Source of the DNA: Ndongobacter massiliensis
GTDB lineage: Bacteria > Bacillota > Clostridia > Tissierellales > Peptoniphilaceae
DNA: 64,000 bases
Direction: 5' to 3'
Assembly (NCBI RefSeq): GCF_900120375.1
Contig: NZ_LT635480.1
Location: forward strand, 1-64,000
The notes under the pieces are model-generated. The model made no database searches. It was not told where the DNA came from and worked only from the letters and a program-made list of their open reading frames with translations. Below, piece by piece: positions 17,746-26,396 of this stretch. Numbering within the stretch: the first letter of the stretch is position 1; every line of letters starts with the position of its first letter. The translations under genes were made by a program, and so were the position numbers.

Positions 17746-18759
17746 TTATTTTACAATGAGTGCGTAAGAGCGCCTCTTTTTCACATGACCGATTTCCCAA
17801 AGCGGGAGACCCTTTTCTTGAAAGGCAGCCACAATTTTCGATGCTTCCATCTCACTGACGGCAACACAAAGACCGCCGGAGGTCTGTGGGTCAAAGAGCA
17901 CTTCCTGCAGAGCAAAATCATCCCGGATGAATTCCACCGCACTCTCAATATAATTCCGGTTGTTCTGTCCGCCGGAAGTGTAGAGAAATTCACCGGCGAG
18001 TTCCCGGGCGGGCTCCAACAGGGGAACCTTTTTTGAATCGACAACAATCGTAAAATCGTCTCCCGCCATTTCATAGAGATGCCCCAAAAGGCCGAAGCCC
18101 GTGATGTCCGTCGCGGCGTGAATGTCGTAATTTACAAAAATATCCCGACTGTACTTATTCAGCGTAGCCATTTGTTCTACACAGACGTCAAATGCACTCT
18201 GAGGAACAAGGCCTTGCGGATAATTGGCCGAAATCAGCCCGGTCCCGAGTTTTTTTGTCAGAAGAATCACATCGCCATCCTGTGGCGTGTGATTTCTCCA
18301 GATTTTTTTCGTGTTCACCTTGCCGGTCACCGCCAGTCCGTACTTGATGGAAGGGTCGTGAATGGAGTGCCCGCCGGTTAAAGAGCCGCCGGCTTCGGAC
18401 ACCTTGTCATTGCCGCCGCGCAGGATTTCCTGCAAGATGTGCAGATCTTCTTCGATAGGAAACAGCGCGATATTCAGGGCGGAAACGACTTCGCCGCCCA
18501 TGGCATAAACGTCCGAAAGAGAATTGGCTGCTGCAATCTGGCCAAAGGTGTAAGGATCCTCGATCATCGGCGGGAAAAAGTCAAGCGTTTGAATGATGGA
18601 CAGGCTGTCGTCAATTTTCAGAACGGCAGCATCATCTTTTTTATCAAAGCCGACAATGATATCGTTTCGGCGCAAGGGTATAATATCCTTCAAAATCTTA
18701 TCCAAGTTGGCTGCCGCGATTTTCGCATTACAGCCGCCGCAGACTTGAATTTTCGGCAT
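17746..18759 (-). CDS. selD: Selenide, water dikinase
   Basis: A 337-residue selenophosphate synthetase that makes selenophosphate from selenide and ATP. The N-terminal CGGCNAK segment supplies a Cys (C10) and Lys (K13) with the spacing of the catalytic Cys17/Lys20 pair of the E. coli enzyme; the active-site residue is Cys, not selenocysteine. DDAAV, QTLDFFPPMIEDP, GQIAAANSLSDVYAMGG and TGGHSIHDPSIKYG match the family. AAAGGA precedes the ATG. It heads the leftward operon. No selA, selB or tRNA-Sec is seen in the window, consistent with use for cofactor selenation. Confidence 0.95.
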   Translation of the reverse strand: MPKIQVCGGCNAKIAAANLDKILKDIIPLRRNDIIVGFDKKDDAAVLKIDDSLSIIQTLDFFPPMIEDPYTFGQIAAANSLSDVYAMGGEVVSALNIALFPIEEDLHILQEILRGGNDKVSEAGGSLTGGHSIHDPSIKYGLAVTGKVNTKKIWRNHTPQDGDVILLTKKLGTGLISANYPQGLVPQSAFDVCVEQMATLNKYSRDIFVNYDIHAATDITGFGLLGHLYEMAGDDFTIVVDSKKVPLLEPARELAGEFLYTSGGQNNRNYIESAVEFIRDDFALQEVLFDPQTSGGLCVAVSEMEASKIVAAFQEKGLPLWEIGHVKKRRSYALIVK

Positions 18760-19073
18760 TTCGGCGTCCTTTCTACCAGATACTCAGCAGCGTTTGGCCG
18801 CTTGTCGGCCGTATCGCTGATTCGAACTTCCTGTATTTGAGGAAATTTTTATAAACTATAATAAACATTATAACGAAAACATGTGGCACGAGCGAATTCT
18901 CTTGTGAAGTACCGTGCCGGATAAGTATGTTTATTAAAAAAAACAATATTTTATTCTTCTGAAATTCTTTGACAAGAATTCTGGTTTTTTGGTAATATTC
19001 AATAGGACAAGGTTTTCTTTCAAAGGCGGTCAGTTCGAGAGAAAACAGTTACTATATTTTAGGAGGCGTCATT
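18760..19073. promoter_or_regulatory. selD/permease divergent region
   Basis: A 314-base region with no gene. For the permease, TTGACA (18969-18974), an 18-base spacer and TAATAT (18993-18998) make a good promoter; AGGAGG precedes the start codon. On the selD side lies a two-stem palindrome: AATAAACAT (18860-18868) with ATGTTTATT (18927-18935), and inside it GGCACG (18885-18890) with CGTGCC (18913-18918). It lies upstream of the permease promoter, so it would be in the selD leader or act at DNA level. It does not match the purine riboswitch core. Confidence 0.55.
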
Positions 19074-20447
19074 ATGTTTGAAAAGTGGTTTCATCTTAAA
19101 GAACACAATGTAACCGTAAAGAGCGAAATGGCTGCGGGACTTACGACATTTATGACCATGGCCTACATCTTGGCGGTGAACCCGCAGATTTTGAGCCTTG
19201 CCGGAACGGAAGCAAATCCTTTCCCGGCGGGCGGCATTCTCATTGCGACGGCGATTGCATCGTGTTTCGCATGTATTTGCATGGCCTTTTTCTCGAATTT
19301 GCCGTTTGCACTTGCACCCGGCATGGGGCTGAATGCCTATTTCACGTACACGGTTTGCATGTCGTATGGCTACGCTTGGCAATTTGCATTGTTTGCTGTA
19401 TTTGTGGAAGGACTTATTTTTCTTGTATTATCACTGACCAATGTGCGGGAAGCCATTTTCAACGCGATTCCGATCAGCCTGAAGCAGGCGATCAGCGCCG
19501 GCATCGGGCTCTTCATCGCATTTATCGGATTGCAAAGCGCACATATTGTCATTGAAAGCCCAACATTGGTGGGATTGCAGAATTTTAAGGCAACGATACA
19601 TACTGCCGGCATCTGTGCCATTCTCTGCTTAGTCGGCGTTCTTTTGATTGCCATCATGTCCCATAAAAAGGTCAAGGGCGCCATCCTGTACGGCATCCTG
19701 ATTACCTGGGCACTCGGCATGATTGCGCAAGCCGTCGGAATTTATATTCCGGATGTGGAAAACGGATTTTTCTCCTTGTATCCGAGTTTCGGCATGCCGG
19801 ACTTTTCCCAATTCGGGCAGATCGTCGGACAATGCTTCAAGTTTGATTTTTCTTCCGTCGAAGTCCTCGATTTTGTCGTTATTATGTTTGCATTCCTGTT
19901 TGTCGATATCTTTGATACGCTGGGCACCCTGATCGGCGTGGCGTCCAAAGCGGATATGCTGGACGAAAACGGCCGCCTTCCTTCCATCAAGGGCGCGCTT
20001 TTTGCCGATGCGATGGGGACCACGGTCGGCGCCGTTTTGGGCACTTCGACCGTTACAACTTTTGTCGAAAGTGCAGCAGGCGTCGCCGAGGGCGGACGCA
20101 CTGGTCTTACCGCGCTGACCACCGGCGGACTTTTCCTACTGTCCATTCTACTGGCTCCGCTGTTCATTTCCATTCCGGGTTTTGCCACGGCCGCAGCCTT
20201 GATTTACGTCGGTTTCTTAATGCTGACCTCCATCCTCAAGGTCAATTTCGATAATCTGACCGAAGCGGTTCCTGCGTATATCGCGTTGATTTCCATGCCC
20301 TTCTTCTACAGCATTGCGGAAGGCATTTCCTTTGGCATCATTTCCTATGTCATCATCAATCTTGTCACGGGCAACAGCAAAAAGATCAGCGGTCTGATGT
20401 ACGCATTGGGCATCGTCTTTATTCTCCGCTACATCTTCCTTGTTTGA
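19074..20447 (+). CDS. AzgA/PbuG-type purine permease
   Basis: A 457-residue NCS2-superfamily permease of the AzgA/PbuG (COG2252) branch, importing adenine, guanine or hypoxanthine with protons. The start FHLKEHNVTVKSEMAAGLTTFMTMAYILAVNP is diagnostic, and SFEVAPGMGLNAYF-like PFALAPGMGLNAYFTYTV and FLFVDIFDTLGTLIGVASKA carry the conserved substrate-site segments. About 12-14 hydrophobic segments are evident. It precedes adenine deaminase, which suggests adenine as a main substrate, though that is inferred. Confidence 0.9.
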   Translation: MFEKWFHLKEHNVTVKSEMAAGLTTFMTMAYILAVNPQILSLAGTEANPFPAGGILIATAIASCFACICMAFFSNLPFALAPGMGLNAYFTYTVCMSYGYAWQFALFAVFVEGLIFLVLSLTNVREAIFNAIPISLKQAISAGIGLFIAFIGLQSAHIVIESPTLVGLQNFKATIHTAGICAILCLVGVLLIAIMSHKKVKGAILYGILITWALGMIAQAVGIYIPDVENGFFSLYPSFGMPDFSQFGQIVGQCFKFDFSSVEVLDFVVIMFAFLFVDIFDTLGTLIGVASKADMLDENGRLPSIKGALFADAMGTTVGAVLGTSTVTTFVESAAGVAEGGRTGLTALTTGGLFLLSILLAPLFISIPGFATAAALIYVGFLMLTSILKVNFDNLTEAVPAYIALISMPFFYSIAEGISFGIISYVIINLVTGNSKKISGLMYALGIVFILRYIFLV

Positions 20448-20512
20448 CGACATGAAAGAAAAAGATAGCCACCGCGACATTCCGTTGGTGAACTGGATGG
20501 AATGACGCAATA

Positions 20513-20556
20513 CGGCCTGCACCGGGGGACTGACCGACCGGGCAGGCCGCTTGTTT
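20513..20556 (+). terminator. Hairpin between permease and ade
   Basis: CGGCCTGC (20513-20520) and GCAGGCCG (20542-20549) form an 8-bp stem with a large loop, followed by CTTGTTT. A weak terminator or partial attenuator between the permease and adenine deaminase. Confidence 0.5.
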
Positions 20557-20574
20557 ACCGGAAAGGAAGTACGA

Positions 20575-22347
20575 ATGTCAAAATTACAATCCGATAACGA
20601 TCATGCGCAACGACTCGTCGCCTTGCAGCATCGCGTGGAGGTCGCTGCCGGACGTCAACCGGCGGACCTGCTTCTAAAAAATGTAAAAATTGTCGATGTC
20701 GGAACGGCACAAATCCGAGAAGGATCCATTGCCGTGGCGGATGGGCGAATTGTCGGCTTTGAGGCCTGTGCGGCCAAGAAAGTGGTGGATTGTGAAGGGC
20801 TTTACGCCCTCCCGGGGCTGATCGACGGGCATATTCATATTGAATCCTCCATGGTCACCCCGGAAGAACTCAGTCGGCTGCTCGTTCCGCACGGGACAAC
20901 GACCATTATTGCGGATCCGCATGAAATTGTGAATGTGGCAGGGTTGGATGGCATGAATTATATGTTGGAGGCGGCATCGAAGGCGGCATTGCATATTGAA
21001 TATATGTTGCCATCCTGTGTGCCTGCGACGCCGTTTGAACATGCCGGCGCCGTTCTCGATGCGCAGGCGCTGCGGGAGCCGTTGCAAGACGAGCGGATCC
21101 GAGGGCTGGGGGAATTCATGAATGCGGTGGGCGTGGTCAAAGCGGATCGGGACTGTCTCGAGAAAATCGTCACCGCCCAGGAAGCCGGGAAGCAGATTGA
21201 CGGGCACAGCCCCGGACTGACCGGCGGCGCGCTCAGCGCATATGCCGGAGCGGGGGTGAGCAATGATCACGAATGCTCGACCTGTGCGGAAATGGAAGAG
21301 CGCTTGTTTAACGGCATGTACATTTTGTTGCGCCACGGCTCCGCCTGTCATAATCTCGAAGATCTGCTGCCCGCCGTTACGACGGCGAACAGCCGGCGTT
21401 GTCTGCTTTGTTCAGATGATCGGCAGGCGCATACCATTTTGACCGAAGGACATGTGGAAGATCTCTTGCGTCGCTGCGTCGCTTTCGGCATTGACCCGGT
21501 GATTGCCGTGCAGATGGCGACTTTGAATGCGGCGGAAGCCTTCGGACTTTCCGATCGCGGGGCGCTGTTTCCGGGCAGAAGGGCGGACATCACTCTGGTC
21601 GAGGATCTGACTTCCTTTCATGTGCGTCGTGTTTATATCGACGGTGTGGAAACGGCACGCGAGGGACGCTATTTACCGGCGGTGGAGCGCGCGGACATCA
21701 CACCGGTGCGCGGTCGTTTTTTTGTTAAAGCGTTTTCGGAAGAGAAACTCAAACTGCCCCTCCGGTCCGATCGCGTTCGCGTCATCGAAATTTTGCCGGG
21801 CGGCGTGGTGACGGGAAAGCGCACGGCTTCAGTGAAACGGGACAAGCATGGAAATTTCTTGCCGCAAGCGAATGAAGACATTGTAAAATTGGCCGTTGTG
21901 GAGCGCCACCGCAACACGGGCAATGTCGCCTGCGCACTTTTGGCTGGCTACGGATTAAAACGGGGCGCCGTTGCGGTTTCTATCGCGCATGATTCGCACA
22001 ATATCATTGTCGCGGGACGAAACGACGCGGATATGGCGCTCGCCGTTCGTACGCTAATTGAACAGGAAGGCGGAATTGTTCTCATAAAGGAAGGGCGGGT
22101 GCTTGGAACGATGCCGCTGCCGGTGGGCGGAATCATGAGTGATCAACCGGGCGAGTGGGTCAGCGAACGCCTTGCGCAGCTGCACGACCTTGCCATCCGG
22201 GAATTGGGCGTCAACAGCAAGATCGACCCGATCATGACACTGAGCTTCATGGCCCTGCCGGTGATCCCGGAACTGAAACTGACCGATATGGGGCTTTTCG
22301 ATGTCGAGCGCTTTCAATTCGTCCCCGTAGAAGCGGAGGAAGAATAG
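20575..22347 (+). CDS. ade: Adenine deaminase
   Basis: A 590-residue amidohydrolase-fold adenine deaminase converting adenine to hypoxanthine and ammonia. Metal-site motifs are visible: GLIDGHIHIESSMVTPEEL, TTIIADPHEIVNVAG, QIDGHSPGL, and LLCSDDRQAHTI with the active Asp. The C-terminal domain with AGRNDADMALAVRTLIEQEGG is typical of the bacterial Ade family. The start was set at MSKLQSDN behind GGAAAGGAAG, 8 codons into the open frame. It feeds hypoxanthine to the molybdenum hydroxylases encoded further right. Confidence 0.95.
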   Translation: MSKLQSDNDHAQRLVALQHRVEVAAGRQPADLLLKNVKIVDVGTAQIREGSIAVADGRIVGFEACAAKKVVDCEGLYALPGLIDGHIHIESSMVTPEELSRLLVPHGTTTIIADPHEIVNVAGLDGMNYMLEAASKAALHIEYMLPSCVPATPFEHAGAVLDAQALREPLQDERIRGLGEFMNAVGVVKADRDCLEKIVTAQEAGKQIDGHSPGLTGGALSAYAGAGVSNDHECSTCAEMEERLFNGMYILLRHGSACHNLEDLLPAVTTANSRRCLLCSDDRQAHTILTEGHVEDLLRRCVAFGIDPVIAVQMATLNAAEAFGLSDRGALFPGRRADITLVEDLTSFHVRRVYIDGVETAREGRYLPAVERADITPVRGRFFVKAFSEEKLKLPLRSDRVRVIEILPGGVVTGKRTASVKRDKHGNFLPQANEDIVKLAVVERHRNTGNVACALLAGYGLKRGAVAVSIAHDSHNIIVAGRNDADMALAVRTLIEQEGGIVLIKEGRVLGTMPLPVGGIMSDQPGEWVSERLAQLHDLAIRELGVNSKIDPIMTLSFMALPVIPELKLTDMGLFDVERFQFVPVEAEEE

Positions 22348-22364
22348 TACGAATTGGAAATGGC

Positions 22365-22396
22365 AGCGGTCGAATCGTCGGATCCGGCCGCTTTTT
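22365..22396 (+). terminator. Terminator after ade
   Basis: AGCGGTC (22365-22371) pairs with GGCCGCT (22386-22392) with one G-U pair, followed by TTTTT. A rho-independent terminator between ade and the next permease, which therefore needs its own promoter in 22397-22500; AT-rich candidates are present there but none is close to consensus. Confidence 0.75.
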
Positions 22397-22509
22397 AATA
22401 CGAAAAAAATTTTTTCAAAACAGTAGACCTGGGATAAAGAAAATGATAAAATTCATACCGGCATGTAACATATCACTTATAACCCTATAACACCTATTTG
22501 GAGGAAGTA

Positions 22510-23910
22510 ATGAAAAACAAGTCGAATGCAAACGTTACCGTCGACAATATTTACCGCCTGGAGGGGCGTGTGCCCATTGCCAAGGCCATTCCGTTCGGAT
22601 TGCAGCACGTCCTTGCCATGTTTGTCTCCAACCTGGCGCCGATCATTATCGTCGTCGGGGCGGCGCAGGCGGCACATCCGGAGGTGAACATTGATTTGCC
22701 CATGTTGATTCAGAACGCGATGTTTATTGCGGGCCTCGGAACGCTGATTCAACTCTATCCGATATGGAAAATCGGTGCTAAACTTCCCGTCGTCATGGGT
22801 GTCAGCTTCACCTTTTTAGCTTCGCTGCTTTATGTCGCAACGAACTTCGGATATCCGACGATGATCGGTGCAATCATCGTTGGCGGCTGTATTGTAGGTT
22901 CGTTGGGGCTTTGTGCCAAGTATTGGAGACATTTCATTTCCCCAATCGTTTCTGCCTGTGTCGTGACGTCGATCGGTTTTTCCCTTCTCGTTGTCGGCGC
23001 GGCGTCTTTTGGCGGCGGACAAGGCGCAGCCGACTTCGGATCGGCACAGAATTTGCTGGTCGGTACGGTCACTCTGATAGCCTGCCTAACTTTTAATGTA
23101 CTTGCAAAAAGCTTCTGGAAACAATTGTCGGTATTATTCGGTTTAATTGTCGGCTACATACTGTCCATCGGATTGAATATGGTGGATTTTTCGCCAATTT
23201 TGCAAAGTAAACTGATCGCGATTCCCACGTTTATGCCCTTTGTGCCGGAGTTTCGTCTCAGTGCAATCATCGCCTTAGTCGTCGTATACTTGGTATCGGC
23301 GGCGGAAACCATCGGCGATACGACTGCGGTATGCGCCGGTGGACTGGGTCGAGATATTACTGCAAGAGAAGTGCAGGGATCCTTGGCTTGCGACGGATTT
23401 TTGAGCGCAGTTTCCGGTTGCTTCGGTTGCACACCTATTACATCATTTAGTCAAAATGTCGGGCTGATTGCCATGACAAAGGTAGTCAATCGTTTCACCA
23501 TTATGTTCGGCGCATTGACCTTGATTTTGGCGGGGCTTTTTCCACCGATCGGAGCATTCTTTTCCACACTTCCACAGGCTGTACTTGGCGGATGCACCAT
23601 TATGATGTTCGGTTCCATCGTGGTCAGCGGCATGAACATGATCGCCCGCTGTGGCTTTACCCACAGAAATACGACTATTGCGGCGCTGTCGATCAGCATC
23701 GGCATCGGATTTACGCAAGTGCCGGAAATTTACAATATCCTGCCGGCCCTGGCGCGAGACGTATTCGCCGGAAACCCGGTCGCGAATGTCTTTGTCATTT
23801 CACTCATTATGAGTTTTGTTCTGCCGAAGAGCGAAGAGGATCGAAAATTCGAAGCAGCGGACGCAGCAGAAGTGGCAGCAGCAGAAGCGGCAGAAATGTC
23901 GGAAAATTAA
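22510..23910 (+). CDS. Uracil/xanthine permease (NCS2)
   Basis: A 466-residue NCS2 permease of the UraA/PbuX/UapA branch. KAIPFGLQHVLAMFVSNLAPIIIV is the family N-terminal signature; TVTLIAC, SAAETIGDTTAVCAGGLGRDITAREVQGSLACDGFLSAVSGCFGCTPITSFSQNVGLIAMTKV covers the substrate-binding helices. The Glu in SAAETIGD and the PITSFSQN segment favour xanthine/urate over uracil. Start chosen at the ATG after GGAGGAAGTA. The C-terminal tail is alanine- and glutamate-rich. It converges on the guanine deaminase gene with a 4-base overlap. Confidence 0.88.
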   Translation: MKNKSNANVTVDNIYRLEGRVPIAKAIPFGLQHVLAMFVSNLAPIIIVVGAAQAAHPEVNIDLPMLIQNAMFIAGLGTLIQLYPIWKIGAKLPVVMGVSFTFLASLLYVATNFGYPTMIGAIIVGGCIVGSLGLCAKYWRHFISPIVSACVVTSIGFSLLVVGAASFGGGQGAADFGSAQNLLVGTVTLIACLTFNVLAKSFWKQLSVLFGLIVGYILSIGLNMVDFSPILQSKLIAIPTFMPFVPEFRLSAIIALVVVYLVSAAETIGDTTAVCAGGLGRDITAREVQGSLACDGFLSAVSGCFGCTPITSFSQNVGLIAMTKVVNRFTIMFGALTLILAGLFPPIGAFFSTLPQAVLGGCTIMMFGSIVVSGMNMIARCGFTHRNTTIAALSISIGIGFTQVPEIYNILPALARDVFAGNPVANVFVISLIMSFVLPKSEEDRKFEAADAAEVAAAEAAEMSEN

Positions 23911-25181
23911 TAATCAGTTTGAGAGCGCTCCGTCGACGCAGTGATGTCCGGCGGTGGAAGTTTTCGTCCGCCGGCAAAGCGTTCCAAAATATTTCGATCG
24001 TCGCCTTGATAGAGTAAACGCTCAATGCGATCCTCGGTCGAAAGATGCGGATCAATGTCCACGACGAGGGCGTCAAAGTCATAGCCTTCTTCGAAACTTC
24101 CAACGTTTCCGAAAAAGGCACCGCCGCCCTTGGTTGCCAGGTAAAAAGCTTCCTGACTTTTTAATGGGGGCTTGGACGCATCGACATAGAGCGTATACAT
24201 CTTGCTGACTTGGATGGCGCTGACGATTACGGCAAACATATTCAGCGTATGTCCACCGGAAACATCAGAACCCAGACCGACCGAAATCCCGCGGTCGAGG
24301 TAATCCCGTATGGGTGCCAGTCCGCTCATCAGATTTAAGTTGGAAGTCGGGCAGTGCGCCACCATGACGCCCCCCTTTTTCAACAGGACCTTCTCCTCTT
24401 CGGTGCAGTGAATACAGTGGGCCATGATGGTGGGCGTTGTGCCGAGCATGTCGTACCGGTCATAGACGGCCGTGTAACTCGGGCATTCCGGATGAAGTTC
24501 ACTGACCCAGGCAATTTCGCGGCGGTTTTCCGAAAGATGGGATTGCACGGGCAGGTGGGTTTCCTGAATCAGCGCCTGCAGCGCTTCCATCAGGACATCG
24601 CTGCAGCTGGGCACAAAGCGGGGCGTGATAATGGGGCGGACGCGCGTACTTGCGCGGTGCCGAGCAAGAATCCGGCGCGTTACCGCCAGCGATTCTTCGG
24701 TGCTCTCCGACAGATCCGCACTTGCATTCCGGTCCATGTTGACCTTTCCAATGTAGGCATAGAGGCCGGATTTTTCAAAGCAGTCAAAAAGGATCTCGGT
24801 GGCTTCCTCATGAAGAGTGGCAAATACGACACTTCGAGCAATGCCATTTTTCCACAAATTTTTTACGAAATCGTTGTACACAAAACGGGCGAATGTCGCA
24901 TCTTTGTACTTCGCTTCCGTGGGAAAAGTGTATTTGTTGAGCCAGGGAAGAAGCTCCTCATCGTATCCCAGTCCCTCATTGGGATGTTGGGGGGCATGTA
25001 AATGGATATCGGAAAACGCCGGAATGATCAGCTTTCCGGAGTAGTCCGAAATGGGACAGTCGGGCGGCTCTTTAACAATGCCCCGAATCCTCCCGTCTTC
25101 TACAAGGATGTAACTGTCGTCATAGATGGTGAATCGCTCTTTTTCCTTCGTGAATACAATATCTCCTCGATAGGCCTGCAT
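23907..25181 (-). CDS. guaD: Guanine deaminase
   Basis: A 424-residue amidohydrolase producing xanthine and ammonia from guanine. FSDIHLHAPQHPNEGLGYDEELLPWLNKYTFP is the guanine-deaminase signature (metal HxH plus substrate-binding residues); QSHLSEN, AHCIHCTEEE and GLGSDVSGGH supply the remaining metal and catalytic residues. GGAGG sits 7 bases before the ATG. It is the only leftward gene of the purine block, transcribed from the gap shared with modA. Its product xanthine is the substrate of the downstream dehydrogenases. Confidence 0.93.
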   Translation of the reverse strand: MQAYRGDIVFTKEKERFTIYDDSYILVEDGRIRGIVKEPPDCPISDYSGKLIIPAFSDIHLHAPQHPNEGLGYDEELLPWLNKYTFPTEAKYKDATFARFVYNDFVKNLWKNGIARSVVFATLHEEATEILFDCFEKSGLYAYIGKVNMDRNASADLSESTEESLAVTRRILARHRASTRVRPIITPRFVPSCSDVLMEALQALIQETHLPVQSHLSENRREIAWVSELHPECPSYTAVYDRYDMLGTTPTIMAHCIHCTEEEKVLLKKGGVMVAHCPTSNLNLMSGLAPIRDYLDRGISVGLGSDVSGGHTLNMFAVIVSAIQVSKMYTLYVDASKPPLKSQEAFYLATKGGGAFFGNVGSFEEGYDFDALVVDIDPHLSTEDRIERLLYQGDDRNILERFAGGRKLPPPDITASTERSQTDY

Positions 25182-25308
25182 GACAGCCTCCTTTCCATGC
25201 TTACGAAAACTGCGTTATGTTTTGGGGCCATTTTATCCATGCCCCTGAGGAAAGCATGACAGATCAGGGAAATAACGTCAATGGAGATTTTGAGGAATTT
25301 GTCATCGA

Positions 25309-25337
25309 TTGACGGATTAGTTTGATAAAATTATAAT
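25309..25337 (+). promoter_or_regulatory. Promoter of the mod-moa operon
   Basis: TTGACG (25309-25314), a 17-base spacer and TATAAT (25332-25337) form a near-consensus promoter 78 bases before modA. The leader holds a small inverted repeat, GGACGAA with TTCGTCC, at about 25353-25388. I see neither an E. coli-type ModE box nor the Moco riboswitch core there. Confidence 0.7.
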
Positions 25338-25415
25338 AAGCAGAACGGCGAGGACGAACGCTGTAAAAATAAAAATCATTCGTCCAAATTTTCATTAAAG
25401 AAGGAGAAAATGGAA

Positions 25416-26297
25416 ATGAAAAAAGTGGCAACGCTGTTTTTTGCCGCAGTGCTTACACTGAGCCTTGTCGGTTGCGGAAGTAATAAACCGGCCGAGGAAA
25501 GTAAGGTGTCGGAAGAAAGCGTATCAGCAGGAGAGAATGAGTCGGAAGAAATGAGTACGGCAGCAGAAGAGAGTGAGAAAATGGAAAAGAAGGATTTGAT
25601 CGTTTTTGCGGCAGCGTCTATGACGGAATCGCTGGGCGAAGTGAAAAAGCTTTATGAAGAGGCAAACCCAAATGTCAACGTCGTGTTGAATCTGGATTCA
25701 TCAGGGACCCTCAAGTCGCAAATTTCAGAAGGTGCGGATGCAGATGTATTTATTTCCGCTTCGAGCAAGCAGATGAACGAATTGGATAAGGAAAAAGATA
25801 CGTATAATGCAAATGCCGCTATTGATTCCGCGACACGCTTTGATCTGTTAGAAAATCAGGTGACTTTGGCGGTAAAAGAAGACAGCAACAAGGGAATTAC
25901 GTCCTTTGAAGACATCAATACGGACAAGGTCGAAACCATTGCCTTGGGCAACGCGGATGTTCCCGTGGGACAGTATTCGGAAGAACTGTTAAAAAAGATG
26001 GATATGTGGGAAGCCATTCAGGGCAAGATCAGCTTTGCTTCCAACGTCAAAGAGGTCACCGCATGGGTGAGTGAAGGCGCTGTCGATTGCGGCATTATTT
26101 ATTCCACCGATGCGAAAGCGGCGGGATTGAAAATTATAGATTCGGCGGATAGTGATATGTTCGAAAAGAAGATCATTTATCCGGCTGCTATGGTGGAGGG
26201 CTCCAAAAACAGCGAAGAGGCGAAGAAATTTTTAGATTTCCTCAAGAGCGATCAAGCGAAGGCTGTATTCGACAAGTACGGCTTTAAAACGCACTAA
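25416..26297 (+). CDS. modA: Molybdate ABC transporter, binding lipoprotein
   Basis: A 293-residue extracellular lipoprotein that captures molybdate or tungstate. The signal peptide ends in LSLVGCGSN, giving a lipidated Cys near residue 20, and is followed by a Glu/Ser-rich linker to about residue 60. The binding domain starts LIVFAAASMTESLGEVKKLY, with the oxyanion-binding AAAS and DSSGTLKSQI segments; GNADVPVGQYSEELL and VDCGIIYSTDA match ModA. The second of two close ATGs was taken, as it has proper spacing from AAGGAG. First gene of the Mo operon. Confidence 0.94.
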   Translation: MKKVATLFFAAVLTLSLVGCGSNKPAEESKVSEESVSAGENESEEMSTAAEESEKMEKKDLIVFAAASMTESLGEVKKLYEEANPNVNVVLNLDSSGTLKSQISEGADADVFISASSKQMNELDKEKDTYNANAAIDSATRFDLLENQVTLAVKEDSNKGITSFEDINTDKVETIALGNADVPVGQYSEELLKKMDMWEAIQGKISFASNVKEVTAWVSEGAVDCGIIYSTDAKAAGLKIIDSADSDMFEKKIIYPAAMVEGSKNSEEAKKFLDFLKSDQAKAVFDKYGFKTH

Positions 26298-26309
26298 GGT
26301 AAAGGTATA

Positions 26310-26347
26310 GATGGAGGGGTTCAAAATTTCGATTTTGAGCCCCCATC
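26310..26347 (+). other. Stable hairpin between modA and modB
   Basis: GATGG-GGGG-TCAAAAT pairs with ATTTTGA-CCCC-CATC around a TTCG tetraloop, with small bulges; there is no U-tract. It probably protects the modA message or causes partial termination, so that binding protein is made in excess over permease. The fold is seen; the effect is inferred. Confidence 0.65.
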
Positions 26348-26396
26348 GCTTATAATAAAAAATACAGAAATTTCAAAAACAGAAACCGGACAAGAA

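Noticed and set aside
17746-18759. Selenocysteine codon (TGA) in selD or in the hydroxylase genes
   Set aside because: The SelD catalytic position is a Cys codon, and selD, xdhA and xdh are complete without in-frame TGA. No bacterial SECIS is needed.
18860-18935. Purine riboswitch before the permease
   Set aside because: The conserved TTTCTACC/junction core is missing, and the element lies upstream of the permease promoter. It is kept only as an unknown structured element.
25338-25415. Moco riboswitch or ModE site before modA
   Set aside because: The leader is only about 75 bases, with one short inverted repeat; neither the Moco RNA core nor the TATATAACG-type ModE half-sites are visible.
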